From: Actinomycetota bacterium
Lineage (GTDB): Bacteria > Actinomycetota > Actinomycetes > Streptosporangiales > Streptosporangiaceae
NCBI GenBank assembly: GCA_027314515.1
Contig: DAHVAR010000082.1
Location: 31,627 to 95,626 of the forward strand
Direction: 5' to 3'
Length of the DNA: 64,000 nucleotides
The notes beneath the pieces were generated by a model. The model was given only the letters and a program-made list of their open reading frames with translations. It made no database searches and was not told where the DNA came from. The position numbers were made by a program, and so were the translations under genes. Positions 32,931-41,079 of this stretch are shown here, piece by piece. Position 1 is the stretch's first letter. Each line of letters opens with the position of its first letter.

Positions 32931-32951
32931 TAGGTGCCTCCGCGCTGCGGG

Positions 32952-34274
32952 TCAGGGTGCCGCGGCTGCGACTTCGGCCGGCGGGAACACCGTGATCGTC
33001 CGGACCGCACCGCTCGGGGTAAAGGCGAACGAGGCGAACTCGCCAGTGGAATTATGGTACTTGTTGAACACGACCGGACCGGTAACCCCTACGTAGTAGA
33101 TCTGGTGGCCCGCCTTCAGTTCGTGCACGCCCTGGGCGAATGAGTGCACTTCGACCGCTCCCGGTCGGCTCATCGTTACCTTGGTCATGTAGGAGTTGTA
33201 CACGGACGGCTTTGTGCTGTGCGCCGCTTCCATGGCCAGGGCCATCACCATGATGCCGTCATAGATAGTTCCGATGGCCTGCGTAGCGACGATCTGCTCA
33301 GCCTCGTGCGCTCCGGCCGGCGTCGCCCGCACCGCGTTGTAATAGGTCTTGAACTCCGGCGTGCTCTCGTTCACGTAAGTTCCGACCAGGTCCAGCTTGG
33401 TGGTCAGGTAGGTGGTGCCGAGCAGCTTCTTCATCGAGGTGAACAGGCCGGGCGAAAGAATGTCGGTCGGCACGACCACCGGGGGCACCGAGCCGTTGTT
33501 CAGGCTGCTGTACTCCGACAGCAGCGTGTCGGTGGTCTGCTGGTCAGCCGAAATGATCAGCGCCTGCGGGTGAGTGTGGATGATCTGGCTGACTGTGCTC
33601 TCGTAGGACGCCTGGTCTCCGGCGATGGTCACGTTAGTGGTCAGCGCCACGCCCTTGCTGTGCAGGGCGGCGACGACGCCCGGCTGGTTTCCGGTGTCGC
33701 CCACGTCGTTCTGGAAGATCGCGGCCACGCTCTTGTAGCTCGCCGCGGCCAGCCCCATTCCGGCACCGCCGAGCAGATCGGGCGGAGTCATCCGCCAGAA
33801 GTACTGATCGCTCGTCTTCGTGTACAGGCTGAGCCCGTTCTGCGAGACCATCGTGATCTTGGCGGTGTTCAGGATGGGCACCTCGGTGGCCGCGGTGTTG
33901 CTGGTGATGCCGACCGCACCGGCGATGCTGCTGTTGGTTGCCAGTGCCTTGCTGACGTTCGCTACCGCGTCGGCCGGGTCGCCGAGGTCATCGACCGGCG
34001 AGCAGGCGAGCTTGTGCCCGAGTACACCGCCAGCGGAGTTGACGACGTTGACCGCTCCCTCGCACGGCCCCTCGGTGAACAGGCCGAGCTGGGCAAGTGA
34101 GCCGGTTAGCGGCGCGATGTCAGCGATGTCGACGGTGCTGTGCGAGGAACTTCCCGGTGTACTCGACGAGCCGCAGGCAGCAAGCACCAGACCAGCGGCC
34201 GCGATCAGCGCGACGGTGGCATAAGGCGTGCGCTTGATCCGCAGGCGATGCGTGGCGCGGGAAGCTGTTTCCAT
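32952..34274 (-). CDS. Branched-chain-type ABC importer substrate-binding lipoprotein 2
   Basis: 440 residues. Signal peptide with lipobox VLAAC (about residues 10-33), then a type-I binding protein: STVDIADIAPLTGSLAQLG, GGVLGHKLACSPVDDLGDPADA, VSQNGLSLYTKTSDQYFWRM. ATG 34274 has GAGGAGG eight bases upstream; an in-frame ATG at 34361 would place a non-signal stretch in front. First gene of importer 2. It shares with binding protein 1 the family fold but differs in ligand-site segments, so the two importers may take up different related compounds. Confidence 0.9.
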   Translation of the reverse strand: METASRATHRLRIKRTPYATVALIAAAGLVLAACGSSSTPGSSSHSTVDIADIAPLTGSLAQLGLFTEGPCEGAVNVVNSAGGVLGHKLACSPVDDLGDPADAVANVSKALATNSSIAGAVGITSNTAATEVPILNTAKITMVSQNGLSLYTKTSDQYFWRMTPPDLLGGAGMGLAAASYKSVAAIFQNDVGDTGNQPGVVAALHSKGVALTTNVTIAGDQASYESTVSQIIHTHPQALIISADQQTTDTLLSEYSSLNNGSVPPVVVPTDILSPGLFTSMKKLLGTTYLTTKLDLVGTYVNESTPEFKTYYNAVRATPAGAHEAEQIVATQAIGTIYDGIMVMALAMEAAHSTKPSVYNSYMTKVTMSRPGAVEVHSFAQGVHELKAGHQIYYVGVTGPVVFNKYHNSTGEFASFAFTPSGAVRTITVFPPAEVAAAAP

Positions 34275-34326
34275 GTGGCATGCCTCCTCATCTGCTGGCC
34301 AGCAAGGCGCGGCCTGAGATAGCGCG

Positions 34327-34355
34327 AGACTACCTACCATAGACGGTAATGTCAA
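34327..34355 (-). promoter_or_regulatory. Promoter of importer 2 with weak operator inside the spacer
   Basis: On the minus strand TTGACA (34355-34350), exactly 17 bp, then TAGTCT (34332-34327). The spacer (34333-34349) holds TACC-N6-GGTA (34335-34348) and, in minus orientation, CGTCTATGGTAG, which keeps one perfect GTAG arm of the island palindrome. A repressor bound here would block RNA polymerase. The start codon is at 34274. Confidence 0.55.
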
Positions 34356-34402
34356 GATCATTCCGGCTCGCGGAAGCGGTAGGGCCCGACCGGCCGCCGT
34401 GA

Positions 34403-34640
34403 GCTAGGCTCTCTGGACCAGGCCGCCGGGCGCCCGACCTGACTCCCGCGATCCGGTCCTGGCTCAAGGATGCGGGCTTTAGCGAGGAGGCGTTCGACAG
34501 CAGCCACGACGGCTTCATGTCCGTGGGCGCGCACCGGCTAACGGGCGAGCCCGCCGCGCTGGTGCTCGGCCAGCGGCTGTTCACCTTTGCAGATACCTCG
34601 CCGGTGGGCCCGGCAGCCGCTCATGCTCGCGCTGAAACCT
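34403..34640 (+). pseudogene. Fragment resembling the C-terminus of a SAM-dependent methyltransferase
   Basis: No start and no catalytic domain. The open frame reads PDLTPAIRSWLKDAGFSEEAFD...FMSVGAHRLTGEPAALVLGQRLFTF, which resembles the C-terminal helix-strand-strand end of class I methyltransferases. A stop at 34400 precedes it. It lies between importer 2 and the second CocE gene, probably the remains of a deleted gene. Confidence 0.4.
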
Positions 34641-34695
34641 CACCAGCCAGTTTATCCGGGCATGCAGGTCGGCGCCGCCCGGTCGTCGCGGCGTG

Positions 34696-36384
34696 TCATG
34701 CGGGCGGGATGACGGGGAGGATGAGGTGGCTGGGGTGGTCGGTGTCGTGGTAGAAGGTGTCGGCCGCGTTCAGGTGGCCGAGGTAGTACTGGCCTTGCTG
34801 GTCGAGGGCGGCCAGGTCGAGGCGGAGCCGGTGGCCTGCCTTGAATACCCAGCTGGTGGGCCAGATCTCGATGGCGAACTGGTAGATGGTGCCGGGCTCG
34901 AGGGGCTCGGGGGCGGCGTGGCTGTGGTACGGGCTCAGCGGCGTGCTGCGGTCGGGATCCAGGGCGCGGTGCGAGGCTCGCAGCCAGCCCTCGGTGACCT
35001 GCCGGGCCGGGGCCGCCACGTCCAGCACCTTGATCGCCTGGGCGACCTCGGGGGTGAGCGGCGCCAGGTCCATGATCTTGACGATGAACTGGGTGTCCTC
35101 GGCCGACGATGATGCCCACAAGTTCAGTACCACCGGGCCGGTGACCTCGGTGTCGTCGGTGAACGGCTCGCTGGCGAACGTCAGGATCTTGCGGGTGGTG
35201 TGCAGCAGCCCCATCGACCCGCGCACCGAGGTGCCGGTACCGGGGAACGTCCAGCCGGGGTCGGGGTAGGTGTAACTGGTCGGCGCCGTGCCCGCCGGCG
35301 GCGGCTGGCTGACCAGCGCCCCGTCGTTGAGTGACTCCGCTGCCTGCGATGGTCCCGGTCCCAGGTACAGTTTGCGCTCGACTGCCCGCCGCAGCGGCCA
35401 CTCCTGCTCATCGCGGTAACCGGCGCCGTTGCGGATGAAGATCCGCACCGGCGGCTCAGCCATGATCCCGGTGTCCACGCCCTTGAGCCAGTAGTCGTAC
35501 CAGCGGGCCAGCTGCTCCTCGATCTGCGGATCCAGGAAGATCAGCTGCGGATCGCCCACGTTCACCAGCAGCTTGCGCGGTCCGCGCGTCTGCATGAACC
35601 CCTGCAGGTTGCCCAGCAGGTGCGACACCGTCCCGGCCCAGTTCCCGATCGAGAACACCGGCACCTCGATGCTGGCCAGGTCCGCCCGGCGCTGCCGCCA
35701 GAACTCATCAAACGTCGGATGATGGGCATGATCCAGCAGGTAATCATGCGACAGGTAATCCTCGCGCTTAGGCCGTTCCGGGTAATCAAAGAACGCCCGG
35801 TTCCGCACGCTATTGCTGTACCAGTGATTCTGGAACCCGGTGAAATACACCCCGCCCTTGAATACTGAGTTCCGGTAGAGATCGGTGGACGCATCGTATG
35901 GCGCGACGCATGCCAGGTGCGGCGGATTCTGCGCGGCCGCAAACCACTGCACGATCCCGTAGTAGGACTCGCCGATCATGCCCACCTTGCCAGCCGACCA
36001 CGGCTGCTGCCCGCACCACTCGATCATGTCATAAAGGTCAGTCAGCTCAGCCTTGCTGAAGCGCACGTAGACGTCCTCGGATTTGCCGGTCCCGCGCGCG
36101 TCGGCGTGCACGTAGACATAACCGCGGCTAACCCAGCGGGCGATGTTGCCGGTCTCCCGGTACCGGTACACGCTCATCGTCGGCAGGTAGACGCTGTCCT
36201 TCAGGTACGGCGAGACCGCGTACAGCACCGGATACCGCCCCGGCGCCGTCGGCCGGTAGACATCACACGCGATCCGCACCCCATCGCGCATCGGCACCAT
36301 CACATCCCGGTCCACCGTCGCATCCGGGCCAAGCTCCCCATCCCCCAGCCGCACCGGCGAACCCGGCGAACCCTGCATTGCCAT
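34696..36384 (-). CDS. CocE/NonD-family serine hydrolase 2
   Basis: 562 residues. Nucleophile elbow GESYYG with Ser140, oxyanion-side Tyr in AVSPYLKDS, ADARGTGKSED ahead of it, a helical cap, and a C-terminal jelly-roll (ILTFASEPFTDDTEVTGPVVLNLWASS) with a late His-bearing end (SHLILPVIPPA). Usual full length for the family. ATG 36384 follows GGGAGG. It is divergent from amidohydrolase paralogue 3, with CTAC/GTAG sites in between. It could release an acyl or amide group from the imported compound. Distantly related to the copy at 2714-4375. Confidence 0.9.
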   Translation of the reverse strand: MAMQGSPGSPVRLGDGELGPDATVDRDVMVPMRDGVRIACDVYRPTAPGRYPVLYAVSPYLKDSVYLPTMSVYRYRETGNIARWVSRGYVYVHADARGTGKSEDVYVRFSKAELTDLYDMIEWCGQQPWSAGKVGMIGESYYGIVQWFAAAQNPPHLACVAPYDASTDLYRNSVFKGGVYFTGFQNHWYSNSVRNRAFFDYPERPKREDYLSHDYLLDHAHHPTFDEFWRQRRADLASIEVPVFSIGNWAGTVSHLLGNLQGFMQTRGPRKLLVNVGDPQLIFLDPQIEEQLARWYDYWLKGVDTGIMAEPPVRIFIRNGAGYRDEQEWPLRRAVERKLYLGPGPSQAAESLNDGALVSQPPPAGTAPTSYTYPDPGWTFPGTGTSVRGSMGLLHTTRKILTFASEPFTDDTEVTGPVVLNLWASSSAEDTQFIVKIMDLAPLTPEVAQAIKVLDVAAPARQVTEGWLRASHRALDPDRSTPLSPYHSHAAPEPLEPGTIYQFAIEIWPTSWVFKAGHRLRLDLAALDQQGQYYLGHLNAADTFYHDTDHPSHLILPVIPPA

Positions 36385-36412
36385 CCGAACGCCTCCCGGA
36401 ACTCAATAGTCC

Positions 36413-36428
36413 CTACTGCCGTGGGTAG
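36413..36428. promoter_or_regulatory. CTAC-N8-GTAG inverted repeat upstream of the second CocE gene
   Basis: CTAC (36413-36416) and GTAG (36425-36428) are separated by eight bases instead of four; alternatively CTACTGCCGTGG is a four-spaced site with one mismatch. It ends 29 bp upstream of the CocE start. Confidence 0.4.
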
Positions 36429-36510
36429 CATAACGTTACACTCCGTACGCCCGCAACATCGGCGCGAATCGCGGGCACGCCGGGCCCGGCGTACTACAGT
36501 GTTCTGATCC

Positions 36511-36522
36511 CTACGAAGGTAG
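36511..36522. promoter_or_regulatory. CTAC-N4-GTAG palindrome before the third amidohydrolase (perfect copy)
   Basis: CTACGAAGGTAG; the arms extend to CCTAC/GTAGG (36510-36523). It ends 48 bp before ATG 36570, the same distance as the perfect copy before the ligase gene. Confidence 0.65.
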
Positions 36523-36569
36523 GTCCCTTTTCCCCGTTTTCTGTCGGCTTCGTGTATCCAGGGGGACCG

Positions 36570-37427
36570 ATGAGGCGCGTGGACCTGCACGCATATCCGG
36601 GAACATCGGCCTGGATCGCGTCCCAGGGCCCGTACGCAGAACCGCTGAGCCGGTACTGGAAGCGGGACTGGCGCGCCAGACCCGAGGACGAGGTCATCGC
36701 TGACTTTCAGGAGCACGGGATCGAGGCCGTGCTCGTCCCGTTCGATATTGAATCGGTAACCGGGGCGCCTGCGTGCACCACCGAGTACGTGGCAGGGCTG
36801 CGCGACCGGCATCCGGACACGTTCATCCAGGCCTGGGCGGCGGTCGACCCGCTGCACGGGAAGACGGCGATAGCCGAGGCCGAGCAGGCCGTGTCGGAGC
36901 ACGGCGTACTCGGCTTCCATTTCCACCCGATCATGGGCCGCTACTGCGTCGCTGATCCGGACTACCGGCCGTTGTTCCACGCAATCGCCGAACTTGAGGT
37001 CCCGGTGCTGATCGATGTCGGGACTACAGGCATGGGAGCGGGGATGCCGGGTGGCGGCGGTGCGCGGCTGTGGCACGCTCACCCGCAGGCTGTCGACGAG
37101 CTCGCAGCCAGCTTCCCGGGCCTCACCATCATCGCCGCGCATCCGGGCTGGCCGTGGGTCGAAGAATTGACCGCGGTCGCCTTGCACAAAGGCAACGTAT
37201 TCTGGGAACTGTCAGGCTGGGCGCCCAAGCACTTCCCCGAGACCCTGCGCACTGACGTGCGCGGTCGGCTCCAGGACAAGATCATGTTCGGGTCTGACTA
37301 CCCTAGTCTGCCGCTGGACCGGCTGTTGCGGGAGTGGGATCAGCTTGGTTTCAGCGACGACATCATGCACAAGGTTTTCCACGCGAATGCTGAGCGAGTA
37401 CTCGGCCTGCGGACAGCGCCGGACTGA
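36570..37427 (+). CDS. Metal-dependent amidohydrolase (amidohydrolase-2/ACMSD-like), paralogue 3
   Basis: 285 residues, a close paralogue of 19269-20219 (about three-quarters identical by eye, collinear from MRRVDLHAYPG to NAERVLGL) but without the low-complexity tail. Metal-site candidates: VDLHAYPG, GFHFHPI, AAHPGWPW, GSDYPS. GGGGGA lies before ATG 36570. It is transcribed alone, away from the CocE gene, under a perfect CTAC-N4-GTAG site. A recent duplication or two isoenzymes for related substrates. Confidence 0.9.
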   Translation: MRRVDLHAYPGTSAWIASQGPYAEPLSRYWKRDWRARPEDEVIADFQEHGIEAVLVPFDIESVTGAPACTTEYVAGLRDRHPDTFIQAWAAVDPLHGKTAIAEAEQAVSEHGVLGFHFHPIMGRYCVADPDYRPLFHAIAELEVPVLIDVGTTGMGAGMPGGGGARLWHAHPQAVDELAASFPGLTIIAAHPGWPWVEELTAVALHKGNVFWELSGWAPKHFPETLRTDVRGRLQDKIMFGSDYPSLPLDRLLREWDQLGFSDDIMHKVFHANAERVLGLRTAPD

Positions 37428-37431
37428 TTTG

Positions 37432-37590
37432 TCCGGTGCGCCGCATATCAACGGCGTCGGCGAGGTAGGGCTGGTCGGCGTCGCTGCGGCCATCGCCAAC
37501 GCCGTCTTCCACGCCACCGGCCGCCGGTTCCGCTCACCGCCGATGACCGCCGGCCAGCTCGGCTGGCTGACGACTGCTATCGCATCCATC
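37432..37590 (+). pseudogene. C-terminal fragment of a xanthine-dehydrogenase-type molybdopterin subunit
   Basis: Directly after the amidohydrolase stop the plus strand reads GAPHINGVGEVGLVGVAAAIANAVFHATGRRFRSPPMTAGQL, the typical last 40 residues of xanthine-dehydrogenase-family large subunits (GxGExGxVGxAAAIANAVxHATG). Nothing of the preceding 700 residues remains. It is not derived from the intact large subunit at 12750-15002, whose end reads differently (GVGETGATGVPAVIASAV). Confidence 0.6.
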
Positions 37591-37591
37591 G

Positions 37592-37900
37592 TCAGAGGGC
37601 GCCCTTGGCCGGATCGCCGGCCGGCACGGGCTGCAGCACGACAACCTCCGGCGGTGCCGATACCTTGCCCGCCAGCCGGGGGTTCAGCATGGCGAGGTTC
37701 ACGCCCCTGCTGTGGTTGGCCAGCGCTTCCGGGCTGGCCCACTTCTCGATCATGATCAGCCGGTCGGGCGCCTCGTGCAGGCTGTAGAGCTCGCAGCCGT
37801 CCTCGGCATGCACCCGCTCGATCGTGTCCTTGAACGCGGCGATGACCTCGTCGCGGTGCTCGGGCAGCGGCACGATACTGGCGACGACGACGACGGACAT
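37592..37900 (-). CDS. Antibiotic biosynthesis monooxygenase (ABM) domain protein
   Basis: 102 residues, a single ferredoxin-like ABM fold: VVVVASIVPLPEHRDEVIAAFKDTIERVHAEDGCELYSLHEAPDRLIMIEKWASPEALANHSRG. Such small dimeric proteins act as cofactor-free oxygenases on quinols, as haem-degrading enzymes, or as structural partners. The GCELYSLHEAP and MIEKWAS segments are diagnostic. GGGAGAG precedes the ATG. Role in the island possible but not shown. Confidence 0.85.
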   Translation of the reverse strand: MSVVVVASIVPLPEHRDEVIAAFKDTIERVHAEDGCELYSLHEAPDRLIMIEKWASPEALANHSRGVNLAMLNPRLAGKVSAPPEVVVLQPVPAGDPAKGAL

Positions 37901-38023
37901 CAGCTCTCCCTCGGCCGGCGGCGATCGCGCTCGGTGCGCGCGCCAGCCCCATGGTAGGTCCGGGCGGCTCGCGCCGGAGGAGTCTCCCCCCGGACCTTTG
38001 CGGCTGCAGCCGGGTGCCTGTCC

Positions 38024-39481
38024 TCAGCCGCCGTTGAGCTGCTTCGAGACGTGCGCGCCCAGGTCGTGATGCACGTTCGCCCAGTACTCGATCACCCGGG
38101 CCTGGACGTCCGGGTGCACGCCAGAGTTGACGTGGCTGACGATGTTCGTGATCAGGTGCTCCCGGTCGGTGTCGGTCATCACGTCCCGGTACAGCGCGCG
38201 CGGCTGGGCGAAGTCATCGTCGGCGGCATGCTTCTGGTAGGCGTAACGGCCGATCTCCGCGGCCTCGACGCCCCAGCCGAATTCACTCGCCAGCTCCGGG
38301 TCGGCGACCGGCCCGCCGTAGGAGTTCGGCGCATACACCGGCTGGGACCCGGCGTGCCGGTAGGTCATCGGGCCGTCCTTGTTGTAGGAACGGACTGGCG
38401 CTTTCGGCGCGTTGACCGGCAGCTGCTGGTAGTTCGCCCCGATCCGGTGCAGGTGAGTGTCGTGGTAGGAGAAGATCCGGCCCATCAGCATCTTGTCCGG
38501 GCTCAGCCCGGTGCCGGGTACCAGGTTGGACGGGTCGAAGGCCGCCTGCTCGACCTCGGCGAAATAGTTGGCGGGGTTCCGGTCCAGGATCATCCGCCCG
38601 ATCGTGATCGGCGGGTAGTCCTCGTGCGGCCAGACCTTAGTCAGGTCGAACGGGTTGAACCGGTAGTCGGCTGCCTCGGCGAACGGCATGATCTGCATCT
38701 CCAGCCGCCATTCCGGAGCGTGGCCGCTGGCGATGGCGTCCCGCAAGTCGCGCCGGTGCACGTCGGGATCCTCGCCCGCTAGCGCCTTGGCTTCAGCGTC
38801 GGTGAGGTTCTGGACGCCCTGCACGGTCTTGAAGTGGTATTTAACCCAGAACCGCTCGCCCGCGGCATTCATCCAGGAATATGTGTGGCTGGAGTAGCCA
38901 TTCATGTGCCGGTAGGTACGCGGCGTGCCGCGGTCGGACATCAGGATCGTGACCTGGTGGGCGGACTCTGGCGACAGCGTCCAGAAGTCCCACTGCATGT
39001 TGTTGTCGCGCAGTCCGGACTCGGGCATGCGCTTCTGCGAGTGGATGAAATCCTGGAACTTGCTCGCGTCGCGGACGAAGAACACCGGAGTGTTGTTGCA
39101 CACCAGGTCGAAGTTCCCGTCCTCGGTGTACATCTTGATCGCGAAGCCGCGCGGGTCCCGGTTGGTGTCCGGGCTGCCCAGTTCGCCGGCCACGGTGGAG
39201 AACCGGACGAACACCGGCGTGCGCTTACCTACGTCGGACAGGAATGCCGCCTTGGTCCAGCCGGTGACATCCTCGGTCACCTCGAAGAAGCCGTAGGCGC
39301 CGCTGCCCTTGGCGTGCACCACTCGCTCGGGCACCCGTTCCCGGTTGAAATGCTGAATTTTCTGCACAACATAATGATCATGCAGCACGGTCGGGCCGCC
39401 GGGGCCGACCGTCAGCGAGAACTCGTCGCTAGCCGCCGGGATCCCGGCGTCCGTTGTGGTCGCAGGCCGCTGGTTAATCAT
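38024..39481 (-). CDS. katA: Monofunctional haem catalase
   Basis: 485 residues, small-subunit catalase. Seen: catalytic His in RVPERVVHAKGSGAYGFF, Asn in the DGNFDLVCNNTPVFFVRD block, and the proximal haem Tyr signature RIFSYHDTHLHRIGANY. It decomposes H2O2 in the cytosol. ATG 39481 was chosen because the MINQRPATTTDAG start fits the family; in-frame extension to 39577 adds only a basic stretch. A TTGACA box is present on the minus strand at 39544-39539, upstream of the start. Confidence 0.95.
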   Translation of the reverse strand: MINQRPATTTDAGIPAASDEFSLTVGPGGPTVLHDHYVVQKIQHFNRERVPERVVHAKGSGAYGFFEVTEDVTGWTKAAFLSDVGKRTPVFVRFSTVAGELGSPDTNRDPRGFAIKMYTEDGNFDLVCNNTPVFFVRDASKFQDFIHSQKRMPESGLRDNNMQWDFWTLSPESAHQVTILMSDRGTPRTYRHMNGYSSHTYSWMNAAGERFWVKYHFKTVQGVQNLTDAEAKALAGEDPDVHRRDLRDAIASGHAPEWRLEMQIMPFAEAADYRFNPFDLTKVWPHEDYPPITIGRMILDRNPANYFAEVEQAAFDPSNLVPGTGLSPDKMLMGRIFSYHDTHLHRIGANYQQLPVNAPKAPVRSYNKDGPMTYRHAGSQPVYAPNSYGGPVADPELASEFGWGVEAAEIGRYAYQKHAADDDFAQPRALYRDVMTDTDREHLITNIVSHVNSGVHPDVQARVIEYWANVHHDLGAHVSKQLNGG

Positions 39482-39599
39482 CGCTCTCCGCCCCCGATTG
39501 CGGCGCGCACCGGCCGGCACACGCCCCCGAACTGTGCCTGTCAACAAGCTTCGCACAGCGCGGTTAGCGGGCCTCACCGAGGGGCGCTAGAGGTGCGCC

Positions 39600-39835
39600 G
39601 GTGACCGCGGGTATCCGAACTGGCCGGGCGCGCGGCCGGTCCGGGCGGCCCGGCATAGGCCTGGGCGATGCGCAGCCATTCGGCCGCGGCCGTACCAGCC
39701 CGGTGCCGGAGTCGCCCGTCGGCGTCGGTCAGCGGGGCAGGATCTGCGTGAGCGCGACGGTCTCGGCGGTCAGGTCATCGATCAGCATGCCGAGATCGGC
39801 TGGCGTTGCTGGCCTCCATGGCCGCGGACCGGGAT
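39600..39835 (-). pseudogene. Decayed fragment, possibly of a DinB/mycothiol-type N-terminal domain
   Basis: Between catalase and the DUF6131 gene the minus strand reads ADLGMLIDDLTAETVALTQILPR then TGA (39731-39729). In a shifted frame beyond the stop, LTDAD(W)RL can be read as a continuation. The pattern resembles the first helix and turn of TIGR03084/maleylpyruvate-isomerase-like proteins (LxDLxAETxxLxxLLxxLxxxxWxxPTP). Several indels would be needed; low confidence. Confidence 0.3.
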
Positions 39836-39864
39836 ACTGCCACTGACCCGTCAGTTGTGCCCCG

Positions 39865-40020
39865 TTACCAGTAATGTCGCCGCCCGCCGACGCCATGGCC
39901 GATCGCGCCGAACAGGGCCAGGATCAGCCCGACGACCAGCACGATGAGGCCGATAGTCCAGAGAATCCCGATCCCGAGGACGAATCCGATAATCAGGAGG
40001 ATAAGGCCGAGTACTATCAT
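39865..40020 (-). CDS. Small two-helix membrane protein, DUF6131-like
   Basis: A 51-residue gene too short for usual ORF lists. The protein is almost entirely two hydrophobic helices (MIVLGLILLIIGFVLGIGIL and TIGLIVLVVGLILALFGAI) followed by the tail GHGVGGRRHYW. This hydrophobic hairpin with GGRRHYW ending is the DUF6131 pattern of actinobacteria, function unknown. TAA stop at 39867-39865. It stands alone, with about 165 bp upstream that include an imperfect inverted repeat (CCAGGTATC / GATACTACCTGG at about 40064-40097). Confidence 0.7.
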   Translation of the reverse strand: MIVLGLILLIIGFVLGIGILWTIGLIVLVVGLILALFGAIGHGVGGRRHYW

Positions 40021-40185
40021 GAGTGCTCCCAGGGTTTCTAGTCCTCACTAGCTACCAGGGAATCCAGGTATCAAACCTCACACTGATACTACCTGGCAGG
40101 CCGAGCGCATGCTCAGCCCGGTAGTTCAGCACCATCTCCTGGGTGACCGGCGCGATCCGCATCAGCCGGGCCTGCCGCCACTAGC

Positions 40186-41070
40186 TTACCAGTGCTGCGT
40201 GGTGGCGCCCGAGCTGTTGACGATGCCGCCCGCCGTCTCCGGCGGCTCGAACACCGACTGAATCGCCACCCTGCCCGGACCCTGCAGCACCAGCCAGATC
40301 GACTTGGCCTGCCACCGTGCCGAGCTGAACCAGTAGCTCCCGCGCGGATACTCGAAATGCAGGTGCATCCGGACGCTGCGGTCCTTCCAGATCAGGCCGG
40401 CCGGCTGGACCAGGATCCGCTCGCCCTGCTGCAAGTCGCGAATGAACGTGTTGCCGGGAGCGTGCAGCAGCAGCAGGCCAGGCCCGCCCTGCGCGCTGAA
40501 CCGGTCCATGGCCTGGCCCAGCGGGTAGTGGTATTCCTGGTCGTTCCCGTTCTGGGTGGTGTACCAGATTCCGGAGCTCTCCCAGTGGTAGCCGACGTTG
40601 CCGGTGGCAACCAGGAAGCGGTGCTCGACCACGTCGATGGCGTGGTTAGCGGGCAACGGCACAGCCAGCGTCTCGCCCGGGTGATCGGCAGATAGCGCGA
40701 TGTGGCCCGGGCCGGACGCCGTCATCATCAGCAGCGGCATGCCGGCCAGCATCCGGTTCCAGCCGCCGGCCATCTTCATCATGTCCAGGCGCACGCTCGG
40801 CTCGGAGTGCAGCAGCACGTGGTGAGAGAAATAGACCGAGTCCGCGGGATCCAGCTGCATCTCGGCGACCGGCACGTACTTGCCGCTGATCTGGCAGGTC
40901 GACCGGTTGAAGCGGATCCTGGCCATGTCCTTGATCGCCGGCTGCTCGGCCCACCCGGACTTGGTGACCCTGGCGCGGACGTCGGTCGGCGCGCCGCAGT
41001 GCGGGCAGGTGGTGCCGCTGCCTTCACTCGGGATGCGGCAGTACGGGCAGGTGTAGGCGTGCGTCGACAT
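40186..41070 (-). CDS. AIM24-family protein with N-terminal zinc ribbon (1)
   Basis: 294 residues. The N-terminal zinc ribbon CPYCRIPSEGSGTTCPHCG (CxxC...CxxC) is followed by an AIM24/TIGR00266 beta-solenoid-like domain: FNRSTCQISGKYVPVAEMQLDPADSVYFSHHVLLH, GPGHIALSADHPGETLAVPL, GPGLLLLHAPGNTF, LQGPGRVAIQSVF. Function of the family is not known; a membrane-surface or stress scaffold is suspected. It follows the second AIM24 gene by ten bases in one operon. Confidence 0.85.
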   Translation of the reverse strand: MSTHAYTCPYCRIPSEGSGTTCPHCGAPTDVRARVTKSGWAEQPAIKDMARIRFNRSTCQISGKYVPVAEMQLDPADSVYFSHHVLLHSEPSVRLDMMKMAGGWNRMLAGMPLLMMTASGPGHIALSADHPGETLAVPLPANHAIDVVEHRFLVATGNVGYHWESSGIWYTTQNGNDQEYHYPLGQAMDRFSAQGGPGLLLLHAPGNTFIRDLQQGERILVQPAGLIWKDRSVRMHLHFEYPRGSYWFSSARWQAKSIWLVLQGPGRVAIQSVFEPPETAGGIVNSSGATTQHW

Positions 41071-41079
41071 CTCCGCCGC

